Assembly (NCBI GenBank): GCA_002682825.1
Contig: NOKP01000006.1
Coordinates: forward strand, 744,001-808,000
Source: Neonectria sp. B-13
Lineage: Eukaryota; Ascomycota; Sordariomycetes; Hypocreales; Nectriaceae
Reading direction: 5' to 3'
DNA length: 64,000 nucleotides
The notes beneath the pieces are model-generated. The model was not told the DNA's origin and did no database searches. It saw only the letters and a program-made list of their open reading frames with translations. Shown piece by piece: positions 10,246 through 20,752 of the stretch. The position numbers were made by a program, and so were the translations under genes. The first letter of the stretch is position 1. Each line of letters opens with the position of its first letter.

Positions 10246-12755
10246 CCCACACCGGACCGGGGCGCGCCCACCTCCCACCACCCACCACCACGGGGGACAC
10301 AACCCAGGCCACGCTGCTGTCACAGGTACCCTACGTAGCCTTGTAAGTTGTAAGCCTCCGCCTGTGGGCAGCCTCGCAGGAGCCTATAGGGAGCTCGTAG
10401 GGCGCTGGCACGGCCTGTGAACCCTCCACTGTGAGAGGGACGTGTGGCAGACTGGACGGGGCCAGCCGGGGGCATCCATGCAAGGGCCGTCAGTACCTAA
10501 CGGAGCACGGCGGCGGCGGTGATGCCGATGAGGATGGATGCGGATGGATCCAATGCTGAAGTCGCCGGGCGGCTAGGTACAGTAGGATAGGTACCTTACC
10601 AACTTACCTACTACCTACCTTACCTGCTGCGTTAGAACCCAAGGCATTTTGCTGGGATCGGCACGGGCGCCGCTGCAGGGCGCTGAACTGCGCTGTACGA
10701 AGTACTTACCTAGTCTAGTCTACCCGCTGGCATGGACATCTTCACCAGCCGCTCCAGCACCCGGCACTGAGGTTTGCATTGCCTCCAGCCAGCTCCCGTC
10801 CGTCCATGTGGGAGGTGCTGCAGCAGCACGCACTCCTTCTCCACCAGCTCTCCCAATCTTCCGGTTTCCCCACTGGCTCCTCGGGTTGTCTTCCATCTGT
10901 CTCTCCATGTCTCCCCATCTCCTCCGAAATTCCCCACAGTTGATGTGGCTAGTACATAGCATCCCTTGATAAAAATGTCTAGGTGCCTTTTCGCGCCTGA
11001 CGGGCACCTAAAATCAATACAGATCCCAATTCCCTGGCCTCTAGAACAAGGACTCACTTCTTCGTTCTGCTCGGTCTCTACTCTTTCAAACCGTCGGGAA
11101 AATACAAAAAATGGCGCCCCTGCCGAGCATAACAACAACTGGGCCCCCGTTGGTTTGGTCATGCAAACACATCCATTGTGTCTGAGGTTGCGAGAGGGAG
11201 GTCTCACATCTTGTCTCCATTGGGTGTCTACCCCAGGCGCCACAATCTCTCGAGTCAATGGGAAGAATGAATCCTCGAGTCGATCCTGTCCTCCGAGTCC
11301 AAGACAAAGACAAAGACAAGTTACAAGAGATTCTTCGCACAGAAATGCATCGGAAAATGATGATGAGAGGCTTGAAGTCTTCCAAGCTTCCCATCCCCGG
11401 AATACCGCATGGATCAGGTGTCTAGTTGCCTTGTTTCCTTTGCCTCCTCCCTTGACTCGTTTACGGCATCTGATCCGTATATCCACGGCCGTGTCTCAAC
11501 CCACGGCCGCCCTGCCCGTGGCATTGTTTGTACTTCGTGAGCACTTTTTTAATGACTTTGGCATGCGACAGTCATCAGCACTCGTGCGAACACGCCAGCC
11601 CCTGACGATGACGACAGCTACCCGTTCTCGATAAGCAAGTCACCTCCTCCTCCAGTAGCTGGAGCTGAATCTTCCTCTTTCAGCCTGGACTGTTGACGCC
11701 CCAACTGGCGCCTCTCGCCCGATTCTCTCCCACCCATGGATGGTGGCATCGACCCAACCAACCAACTATCTCTCAACTATTGCCCTTAGCCTCAAGCCGC
11801 TAATGCAAATCACCCTGGCCCGTCGACATGGGCCCAGAGAACACCACCCGGCTTAGTTCAGTCGTAAACCCAGCTTCTTTTCTTAGTTCGCTACAATCCT
11901 CCGATCTGGTGTGCCTCGCCACGTCTTCCCTGGAGAGCTGACTGAACCTGGCTGCCGAGATATCTGCGCAACGCACGCAAACTCGGTGCTGCGCATCACG
12001 GCCACGGCTCCCACCCCGATTGAGTTTGCCCGTCACGCGGGAGGGCAAACAAGGCTAGGGGTGGTGGTTTAGGAGCTTGTTGGATCAATGCGTTCCGCCC
12101 GGGCACAGCGTGACGTGACGCCGGAATGACGATGTCTCGCCGGCGTCTGTCAGGGATGCCGTCAATGCCATGAGAAGCCTCCCCACTCTTTGCTAAACCG
12201 TCAAACTATCAGGCATCAGTTCACGCCAGTAGGATGGACTTGCGAATTAATGCCTTCGACAGCCGCGCAGACAAGCTAACGATCGCCCCTCGGAGTCTCG
12301 GCGGAAGTTGCAGTTGTGACTGGGTGAAACACTTTAACGGTGGCTGACAGATGCCATATGTGTAAAACGTGCCCACGCAAGCTCACACCTGACCCATGGT
12401 TTGTACGCGACACCTCTGCGCAGCATGCACTCGTTCGCATATGTAAAGGTCCTAGAACACTTGCGATTCAAATCGAAACATAATAATGCCAGAAAAACAG
12501 GACCACCTTTTGGTCTCTTTTCGCATTCATATAAGTTATCCCGTTCGCTCACTTAACCCATTAAACCCGTGGCTGAAACCTTTGCAAACCAAATCCAGAC
12601 CCAAATGACTCCGATATCATACAGAGCGTCCACAGCTTCCTTCCATCCCCCACCCATTTTCGAGCATCCCTCGTGGTCTCTTCCACTTTTCCCGGTTCTA
12701 CCCTCCCGGCCCTCGCCCTCAAAGAAATTCGTCGTAACATGGCATAGCTGGCCTT

Positions 12756-14649
12756 CTAATCTGTTCCATCTGGCGGCGGGAGTGTTCGGCTGAGGCCAGC
12801 CTCAGCCCACCATTCGTCCGGTATATCTTCCCGCCGAGCCAGGCTGCGGACAATGCGCTGCATGCCAGCCCATTCCTCATCTCCTGGAGATGTGTTGTTC
12901 CCCGATGTCGTCGAGCTCTCCCTGTTCAGGCTCCGGCGCTCAGTTCCCTGTTCGTCGTCTGAGGCACCAACAGACAAGTGTCCAACCCATCCATGTCGAG
13001 GACCACGCAAGTGCGAGACGGACAAGTTGGATGTTTGTGGGATGACATCCCCAGGTCCACCCACCATGATGTCCGGGGGTTGTTGTGCATCACGCTGGAG
13101 CCATCGCTGTCTGGCGCCCGAACGCTCCGAGCCGGATGCCCCGCCCCGACTGAAAGGCCCATCTACCGGCCCGTCCACCGGCCCGTCAAGCGGCCCGTCC
13201 AGGTTGTAATCCGGAACTCGCAGTCGAACACGGCGCAAGTGATCCCAGCGCTGGTGAGTCCGTCCCAAATCGGCCTGGTCGTTGTCGGCTCCCTCCGTGT
13301 CCGAGTTCTCACATCCGGACTCGCATGCCTGATCAAGTGCTGCTGCCTCGGCGGACTGGGATATGCTCAGGGACGTGCTCGAAGATACACCGGCGTTCTG
13401 TGAGGCCACAGTCGAGGCGAACGACGAGCCTGCGCTGGGCGGTTGAGGGTCGGGTGTCAACGTGGTCAAGAGGGTGTCCCACACTTCAGGACTCAGGCTC
13501 CTGTCACGGTCCCCGAGCCCGTCCATGCCCCGAATTCGCTGGATAATCGCGTTGCGGCGGCCTTGGCCACCATCCAGCTCCGACATGGGCGCGCGGTCAT
13601 GAATGGTTGTCCTTTGGCGTCGGTTGGTAGCATCTTCTGTCAAGGCGCGAGGTGGTGTCGGCTGTTGCACCAACGGGGAGATTCTGTGGCGCGAGCGCTG
13701 GTACTCCCTACGAGGAGGTTCCCAACGGTGCTCCCACGAATCTTCATGTCGGATACGAGCCTCCCAGGTGTCCTCTCCTCCGGGGCCAGGGGCAGTCTAG
13801 AGTCGGTAGTTAGTAGCCAAGCTTAAGAGGTGTAATCATTGGACCTAGCCCAATGTAAGAGAGATGCGAGCTTCGTCGGGGAGGCTTACAATGCGAGTGC
13901 GGGTACTTTGCGGGATAGGATCGCCAGCGCTAGCCCACCATCCCAGGTCAATGTCGTTGTCTGTTGCTTCTCCTTCTGGATGGCCGTTGCCGTTGAATAG
14001 GCTGTGAAGTTGCTCCTCAAATCGTTCCCTGCTCCGATCGTCGGTTCTGGCCATGTCCCTCAGAACTTCCCGGAATGGCCTTGGGCGCCGGAAGTCTTCC
14101 ATATGCAGAGGCTCGATGATTCGGACTCCTGCGTCTTCGCGCCCGTCTCTACCGGGCAGCAAAGTAGTAGGTTGTCGTAGAGACCCGTTGGCCAAGCGAT
14201 CACGAATTGACATGTGGCGTCGGATCGCTGCGCGGCGCTCACGAGAATCTGGGCGGACATGACGCCGGATGCCGGATCGTGATGGTGATGTCGCGCCGTT
14301 CTTATCGGCAGCCTTGGATGGCAGGTCTGACTCGACAGGGGCGACAAATAATCTGCAGTGAGGCGCGGTCAATCAGTGCACGAGTCCACGAGGTTGCGCG
14401 TGAAGTGACGCCGACAGCAACAAAATAGCCCATCGCCACGCGTGATTGAATGCCAGCCGGGTGCAATCACGGTCGCGACGCGATCAAAGATGCGTTGATG
14501 TGGTAAGGCGATGGCGACAAGATCCATCCCGATGCGGACCAGGGGAGTTCGGCTGCGCTGCGCTGGCGCGGGTGCGGGCGCGGGCGCGACAGCGTCACGA
14601 GGCAAGGGCGAGCAGGAAGAGAAAAAAGGACGGCTTACGGGAGACCCAT
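12756..14649 (-). CDS. Ser/Pro-rich fungal protein of unknown function
   Basis: Three exons code for 504 residues: 14649-14639, 14352-13890 and 13796-12756. The first coding exon is only 11 bases (M-G-L-P) and ends at a GTAAGC donor. An intron of about 286 bases separates it from the second exon, which opens with LFVAPVESDLP. The third exon begins after a CTAACTACCGACTCTAG branch/acceptor. Features are an Arg-rich N-terminal third with a helical segment (RAAIRRHMSIRDRL), a motif SPEVWDTLLTTLTPDP in the middle, acidic serine stretches, a DGPV tetrapeptide repeat, and a C-terminal segment EDIPDEWWAEAGLSRTL rich in tryptophan. There is no known catalytic domain, signal peptide or membrane segment. 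The whole layout looks like a conserved regulatory or scaffold protein, but I assign no function. It is divergent from the FPGS-like gene. Confidence 0.78.
13156..13203 (-). repeat. Four 12-bp coding repeats (DGPV)
   Basis: Four tandem 12-bp units based on GGCCCGTCCACC code on the minus strand for a repeated Asp-Gly-Pro-Val/Leu tetrapeptide inside the preceding gene. The unit keeps the reading frame, so copy number could vary harmlessly. Confidence 0.85.
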
Positions 14650-15455
14650 TTTGCAGAAATGAGATACCAAATGCGAGAAACGAAAGACTGAAGTGTTGCA
14701 GCGATGGTGAGGGGTCTCAGGAACTGTCGTAGCTGGTGGGCGACGCGGATGGCGATAGCGCTGCCTGGGGCGTGAAGACGTCGGACGGTGGAGGAGGATG
14801 AATGGAGTCGAAAAACGGAGATGGGGCGAACAGGCGACGACGGGCGGGACGAGGCTCGCGCGCTGCGGGTTGACGGACGGTAATTGTTAATTTTTTCGCG
14901 GGGCGGAAGTCGAGAACACCAGCGGAAGGTTGAAGAAGAAGGGCGCGAATCAAGGCGAGTGGGCGGTTCCTGGTCCTAGTTTATGGAGTGGTCCGTCCCT
15001 GCATGCATGCGCCCGCGATTGTGTTTGCGATGTGAACTGTTAGAGGGAGTTGAGATGTAAGAGGTGGGAATAGCTGTGAGAGCAGCGGTGACTAACAAGT
15101 GCTATCAAACTACGACTGGGACTCCTTCCGAATTCACGCTCTCGAGCCCAGCCACAGAGCGCAATACTAGGTGGGGCAGGTTGGCACGGCGGCCACTGTG
15201 GCGGGGCTGTGGCGTACAACCTCAGGTGGGGCTATCGGCGAGAACGTCCATCCTAGCAGTGAAAATTAATGGGCCATTGATGATGGATTGATTCATCAGT
15301 ATTCGTGCTTTGTGCATGCCAACATTTCACTCCAAGGGCTCAACGGCATCACATCTTGTCCTGTCAATTGACTTGGATACTGTTTCATCCCACGTATCTC
15401 GAGCCATTCCAGGCACCACGCCGCCACGGTAGGCTGGGTGAGATGCCGCCTCACC
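14650..15455. promoter_or_regulatory. Divergent promoter region
   Basis: About 0.8 kb separates the start codons of the unknown minus-strand gene and the FPGS-like plus-strand gene, so both promoters and leaders must lie here. I see no clear TATA box. The segment 14717-14953 is open on the minus strand but has no ATG in frame and is best read as 5' leader of the minus-strand gene. Confidence 0.5.
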
Positions 15456-17519
15456 ATGTCATCCTCTCAGGACATCCAGCTCGCCGTTAACCGCATCTTA
15501 CGCGCCCTGTCTGGCAAGAGACTGGCCGGTCACCGGGATATTCGTCTCGGCCTCGACCGTATTAGTCGTATTGTCCCGGACAAGCAGGAGTGGAAGGGCG
15601 TCCATGTTGCTGGCACCAACGGCAAGGGCTCTATCTGCGCCTTTCTTGCCGGCCTCTTCAAGCTCGGAGGTGTTGGCTATGGGAGCTACACATCGCCAGC
15701 ATTCCCAGAAAGCCATAATGGCATCACCATCAATGGGCTCTACGTGAATCCGCGTATGTATGAGATGGAGAAAAATCATGTCCAGGCCAAATGGGATCGC
15801 ATCGCCTCCGGCTGGAAGTTCCGCCATGCTGAAGATCCCGAGACCTTGTCGCCCTTTGAGCTCGAGACGGCCACAGCCTTTCGCGTCTTCGAAAAGATGC
15901 ACGTCCCATACGGCATTGTCGAGGTTGGCATGGGCGGAGCCACTGACGCCACCAATGCTATGAAGCAAAAGGCTGTTACTGTCATTTCCAAGATTGGCCT
16001 CGACCACCAAGAGTTTCTTGGAAACAGCCTTGAGAATATTGCGAAAGTCAAGGCTGGCATCATGCAGAAGAACGTACCCTGCATCGTCGACCACACCAAT
16101 CCTCCTTCGGTCGTGCGAGTGCTCAGAGAACATGCTCGCGAAGTGGGAACCGATATCATCCTCACTTGGAAGGCGGAACCTTTCCTGTTGACTCTTGATA
16201 ACAGAAAGTGGAAGCTTGAAAGCTATCAGATCCAGAACCTGCTATGCGCAGCCCTGGCTTTCCGACACATATTCCCCCACAAAGAGATTAATCTCGACAA
16301 ACTAATGGCCACCGAGCCATACCTACCCGGCCGAATGGAGCAGGTTGAGGTCTCGCCAGAGATTTCCGGCCGAGAAGGGCAAAACATACTGGTTGATGGC
16401 GCTCACAATATGCTGGGAATCGAAGGACTGGTTGGCCACGTCAACAAGTGGCTTCGGAAAGATGAGCAGCCAGTGACCTGGGTCATGGGAATGTCGTCAA
16501 GCAAGCACAAGCCCTTTGACCAAATTATTGAGAAAGTAGTCCGGCCTCAAGACAACCTTGCTTTTGTCGAATTCACTCAAGGGCCGAATGATCCTCCGCC
16601 AGCCCCCGCCAACTACGGCGCCGATCATGCCAAGGCCATTGTCAAGAGCCCCGACCAAATCTACAACGGCGAGCCTGAAGTTGGAGCTGGGCTGCGATGG
16701 GCATGCGACAAGGCTGGCGAAGGTGGCCCTGTTGTGGTAACTGGCAGCCTCTACCTCATCAGAGATCTTTTTAAGCTCGACGGTGTCCACCGGAAGCGAG
16801 AGCTGGGAACTCGCAGGCCTGGGCGGTCACAGCTATATCGATATACTAAGCTCGCACAGGAGCGGAAGCTAACGGTGGAGGAGGAAAGAGAATTCAAACA
16901 AGCGCGAAGACACTGGCAACTATCACCTATACGCAACAAGGCCTTTGCTGACGTGCGCGATGGCGGCAAGGCTAACTCTACAGAGGTTTCGGCGGAGACC
17001 TCCGAGCTGCAACGAAAAGCCGCCTACCACAAGACCCAAGCGGAAGGATACCGAAAAACCATTTCGGTCGTCCGAAACGACATAAGGAACGATTCCACTA
17101 AGGACTCTCAGTCACCCAACGAAGTCGTCGAAAGCCTCGCCGATAAGCTTGAAGGCCTCAAGAAGCAGATGACAAAGCACCGAGAGGAGTACGCAAGTGC
17201 CATGCTCAAGATTCGGGGGCGGACCGCGCTGCCAAACAAGAAGTTCATGGGACATTTGAGGATCTTTGGGAGACCACGAACGGCCAAGGGGCCTATGAAA
17301 TCCCCTTTTCTCGTACCCGAAGGATCAGAGAGCACTGATGCCGCTGCGAGGAGCAAGCTCGATTCGTGGGGTCAGACCGTGGAGGAAGCGGCCGCAACAG
17401 CTACTGTGGAAGAGATGAAGGAGTCCAGGAAGAATCGCACGGCCCAGAAGCAGGATGACAAGGCGACAGCGGATGACCCCTTTGCGGAGAAGTTGTCAAC
17501 GGGTCGACGAGGCGTATAG
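15456..17519 (+). CDS. Folylpolyglutamate/dihydrofolate synthase-like Mur ligase with C-terminal extension
   Basis: An intronless frame of 687 residues starts at caccATG. Residues 1-440 follow the FPGS/FolC fold: ATP-binding P-loop GTNGKGS (53-59), the SKIGLDH block (178-184) with the VKAG lysine (K199), PGRME (291-295) and DGAHN (314-318). FPGS family enzymes ligate glutamate to folates or make dihydrofolate. Two family motifs are altered: the usual glycine-rich block with an Arg before the DATN appears as VGMGGATDATN (157-167), and the SPH segment reads SPAFPESHNG. Residues 441-687 form a charged extension with likely coiled coil (about 500-585), absent from ordinary FPGS. It could be the Fol3 homologue or a divergent paralogue such as the yeast Rma1 group. 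Fold is certain, substrate is not. Confidence 0.85.
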   Translation: MSSSQDIQLAVNRILRALSGKRLAGHRDIRLGLDRISRIVPDKQEWKGVHVAGTNGKGSICAFLAGLFKLGGVGYGSYTSPAFPESHNGITINGLYVNPRMYEMEKNHVQAKWDRIASGWKFRHAEDPETLSPFELETATAFRVFEKMHVPYGIVEVGMGGATDATNAMKQKAVTVISKIGLDHQEFLGNSLENIAKVKAGIMQKNVPCIVDHTNPPSVVRVLREHAREVGTDIILTWKAEPFLLTLDNRKWKLESYQIQNLLCAALAFRHIFPHKEINLDKLMATEPYLPGRMEQVEVSPEISGREGQNILVDGAHNMLGIEGLVGHVNKWLRKDEQPVTWVMGMSSSKHKPFDQIIEKVVRPQDNLAFVEFTQGPNDPPPAPANYGADHAKAIVKSPDQIYNGEPEVGAGLRWACDKAGEGGPVVVTGSLYLIRDLFKLDGVHRKRELGTRRPGRSQLYRYTKLAQERKLTVEEEREFKQARRHWQLSPIRNKAFADVRDGGKANSTEVSAETSELQRKAAYHKTQAEGYRKTISVVRNDIRNDSTKDSQSPNEVVESLADKLEGLKKQMTKHREEYASAMLKIRGRTALPNKKFMGHLRIFGRPRTAKGPMKSPFLVPEGSESTDAAARSKLDSWGQTVEEAAATATVEEMKESRKNRTAQKQDDKATADDPFAEKLSTGRRGV

Positions 17520-17946
17520 GGTTGGTAAACCGGAGATGTGCGAAGATCTACCAACATATTTGTGGCCATGTACTACTACTAGAGACTGGTTGGATGGAGA
17601 GGCATATAATCGGAACACATCACTATGTTCGGAGACTGGCAGAATATGAACTGTACATTGCGAAGTCCATAGGGGTTGGATAACTGTCTTCACAATCTTA
17701 ATGCGACTGTACGAATACAGCCCTTAGGCCCCAAGTATAGATACTTGAGTGTCTTATTTTCCGCTTGATAGAACCACTGCGCCTTGCCAGCTAGACTACA
17801 TCACACTCCCCTTCACCGATTAGGATCGCTCACCACCAGATACAACAACCCACGCCCACATCACATGATCAGACCCTCCTGCTTCCAAAATAAATACTCG
17901 AGTTGAAACTGCCTCGAGAAACCATCTCCCCTCGAAGATAAAGAAA
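17520..17946. other. Intergenic region between FPGS-like and DUF218 genes
   Basis: Same-strand spacer of about 430 bp that must hold the 3' end of the first gene and the promoter of the second. Nothing specific is seen apart from an AT-richer centre. Confidence 0.4.
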
Positions 17947-18754
17947 ATGCCCCGTCCTCGCACTCACCTCATCCTCGTCTGCTGCCACGGCATTTGGCTC
18001 GGCGGGCCGTCTCGCGGTAGAGACGAAGCTGAGTGGCTCATCGCCGATTTCCAGCGCGGTGAGACGGAAACGTTTATCGAGCATATCAAGGCCGGCGTGA
18101 AGTGTCTGGCCGGCGATCGCGAAGGCTCTGTGTTGATGTTCTCTGGGTCAGTGGGCTATTCAAGACTTCTGGAGACGCTGAGTTAACGCTGTTTGTGGTA
18201 GGGGTCCGACGAGAACAGAGACGCAGTTATCTGAGGCGCAAAGCTATGCCAATATCGCGGCGGAGAACAGACACTGGGGCTTCCTGCAGGGCGCTGTCGC
18301 GAGTGACGAGATCATGGTCGAGCAGCGCGCTTTGGATTCATACACCAACGTCCTCTTCGCCCTCACGCTCTTCTTCGCCCGCGTCCAAGCATGGCCCACA
18401 CACATAACCATCGTAAGTCACGGCTTCAAGAAACAGCGCCTCGTCGACGGCCACTGCACGGCCATTGGGTTCCCGCTTGAGCGCGTCTCGTTCGTCGGCA
18501 TCGATCCGCCGGGCATGGCGGCGGGAGACCAGGACAAGGAGGAGGCGATAAAGGGAGTGGCGGCTGCGATGGGGGAGTGGACGAGTGATCCGCACGGGAG
18601 GGGGGCGAGTCTGGCCGGGAAGAGGGCGAAGAGGAATCCGTGGGGAGTTGTGCAGAGCGTGTTCGGGGAGGGCGGGAGTGGGTGTGGAGGGCTGGTGTTG
18701 AAGGAAGATGGCGGAGCTGAGGTACTAGACGAAGATGCTCCGCGGCCGTGGTGA
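17947..18754 (+). CDS. DUF218 (YdcF-like) domain protein
   Basis: Two exons, 17947-18146 and 18202-18754, give 250 residues. The 55-bp intron has donor GTCAGT and acceptor GGTAG. Splicing rebuilds the characteristic FSGGPTRTET-x-SEAQSY segment of DUF218 proteins, which is the main evidence for both the intron and the family. The N terminus HLILVCCHGIW forms the first beta strand and loop. The central SHGFKKQR and ERVSFVGIDPP segments match the later strands of the Rossmann-like fold. Bacterial relatives such as YdcF and SanA are small-molecule-binding or envelope proteins, but the role of fungal members is not established. No signal peptide or membrane helix is visible. The stop lies only 50 bp from the stop of the convergent hydrolase gene. 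Confidence 0.85.
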
Positions 18755-18804
18755 TACCAAGACCGGAGGCTTACGAGGTAGACACTCTATAGTCTATGCC
18801 ATCT

Positions 18805-19895
18805 CTACAGCTTCTCCTCCCTCTTCCCCCTCGGCCCCGCCTCCACAGCCTCAACCAAAAACCTCACCGCATCCTCGACCATGCCCGCACTGAACCGATG
18901 CCCAACGCCCTCGTACACGCAATCCTCTAGCACCATTTTCCCATCCCGGTACCACCCATCCTCCCCCACCGCCTCCTTCAGCACCTCGATCACCGGCTCG
19001 CCGTTAGCATATGGCACCAGCGCGTCCTCGGCCCCCGAGCACAGCAGCAACCGCTTGCCCCGGACACGCGCGTCGAGCAGCGGTCGCAGCCGGGCTTGCT
19101 CCGAGACGGCTAGGGGCACGGCCGGCACGGCTGCGGTGCCGAAGAGGACGGCTTTGGGGTCGTGGGCGAGGCAGGCGGCGATGAGATCTGGGGGGAAGTA
19201 CTTGCTGCCGAGGAATGAGGCGCCGTAGTCGAGCTTGGTGGACGCGGCTCGATCCTTCATAAGGCCTGCGGGCGTCAGTAACGGTCATGACATGGCGATA
19301 ACTGCCGGATAAGTCTCATCTCACCCATAAAATCCGGACATCCTATAATGGCCACAGCCGCATCGATCCTCTCCTCGCCAAGCCACGCCTCCCAAGCACT
19401 GTGCCCGCCCAGACTCCACCCCAGACAGACATGCGCATCGACAGGCCGACCGAGATATCCTGCGACGAGGTCCATCAGGCCGCGCATGTCGGCGCACCCG
19501 CCCTTGACCATGCCGAGCATATCCAGCGCGTGGGCGGCGTTGCCGCCGTCCCACGCCAGGTTGGCCTGCTCGCTGACCAGCCGCGAGCCGTGGTTGGGCA
19601 TGTCGAAGGCGAGTGCGACGAGGCCACGGGTGCGGGAGGCGGCGCGGGCGTGCCACGCGGCGAGGGTGCGGCTGGCGACGTCGCGCATCCGGGCGCGGGT
19701 ACGGGTGCGGGGGTGGAGGAGCCACAGGCAGGTTACCGGGGCCGGGGCCGAGGCCGGACTCGGGGGTGCGGGGGTGGAGCCGGACGGCAGTTCGTCGAGG
19801 CCGTACACGTCGACGAGGAGGCCGGCCATGGGGAGCGTCGTCTTGGAGACGGCTGGTGGGGGCGGGAGGCCCTTTGTTGCGTATGTGTCGGCCAT
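18805..19895 (-). CDS. Alpha/beta hydrolase
   Basis: Two exons, 19895-19325 and 19265-18805, give 343 residues, with a 59-bp intron (donor GTGAGA, acceptor CGCAG) restoring MGLMKD. The nucleophile elbow is GWSLGGH with Ser161. FDMPNHGSR (97-105) matches the conserved loop before the second helix of this fold. The likely acid residue lies in CSGAEDALVPY and the histidine in GVGHRFSAGM near the C terminus, so the catalytic triad looks complete. There is no secretion signal. The protein is probably a cytosolic esterase, thioesterase or peptidase-like hydrolase of unknown substrate. Its 3' end nearly touches that of the DUF218 gene, so their transcripts probably overlap. Confidence 0.87.
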
Positions 19896-20752
19896 GTTAG
19901 CGGGAGTTCAAGAGTGAGTGAGCGAGGTGCGAATAGTGAATGAGAGAATTGCAAGACGGGCGAAGTCCATGTCCGCCGTCTCTTCGTTTGATCCACCCTC
20001 GGCACCGTTGGGATGCGCGTGTGTGGGGTCTGATGCAACCACCGAGGCTCATAAACAGTTCATGGTATGACGCAGCATGCAGCTGAGTAAACGAGGAATG
20101 AGGGTAGATGCACAGGCGAGTCATGGATCGAAGATTTTGTTATTATCGTGGACTCATGTTGAATCATGTTTAGTATCTCAAGTATCTTAGGCCTTGCTGA
20201 GTATTGACCATCACCCACTTGCAAAAGTGAGCAACAGTTGTGCCAAACTCAGCACTAGTTGCACGGAGAGTTGCTAACACAACGCCATCCTTCTCTTCAG
20301 AATAAAGCCCCATAATCTTTCCCACAAGCTGAGTCAAGTAGACACCTAAATATCAACACTTTGCTTGCCCCTGCCGAAACCAATCACAACCAGGTGCCGC
20401 TTCCAATATCAGAGTCGAAGAAAAAGAGAATACATCATATCAAAAATCGCCATGCTGCTCAAGAACAAAGACTGCCTACCTTAACGCCGTTTGCAGTCCT
20501 GCGCCTATTTCCTAATACTGTCCGTTCCGGTCTAGGTCCCAAGCCCACTTATGCTGCCGTGAATATGTATCGGTGCTGAATCTCGACGCCCTCTCTTCCT
20601 CATCTTCCAGTGTCCCGTCCGCCACCCCTCGTATTGCCTAGGCGAGGGAGTCCCCGTTCATGTTTGCATGGTGAGCACCCTTGGTGCGAATCGAATCCCT
20701 GCCAGAGTCATATGACCACACTCCTCACATCATGGCTTATCTCACATCGCCT
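19896..20752. other. Intergenic region, promoter of hydrolase and 3' end of Ice2 gene
   Basis: About 0.86 kb between two minus-strand genes. I see no gene and no distinct repeat. Confidence 0.4.

Larger units (their letters stand above)
9456..12755. other. Gene-free 3.3 kb region with simple repeats
   Basis: This region holds the 5' flank of sepH and the 3' flank of the next minus-strand gene. Overlapping open frames of 220-260 codons on both strands near 10.7-11.6 kb lack recognisable domains and probably reflect composition. Visible structure includes purine-rich DNA at 9710-10010, a TATG microsatellite, C-rich CCACC repeats near 10270, and AC/CT-rich TACC repeats near 10580-10625. Confidence 0.55.

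Noticed and set aside
10710..11634. Overlapping open frames of 258 codons (minus) and 222 codons (plus)
   Set aside because: Both strands are open over the same bases, neither product has a domain or gene-like codon bias, and no splice pattern supports either.
14717..14953. Minus-strand open segment with a proline-rich product upstream of the unknown gene
   Set aside because: It has no ATG in frame before the upstream stop; the ATG with a clean donor at 14649 explains the gene better, so this is read as leader.
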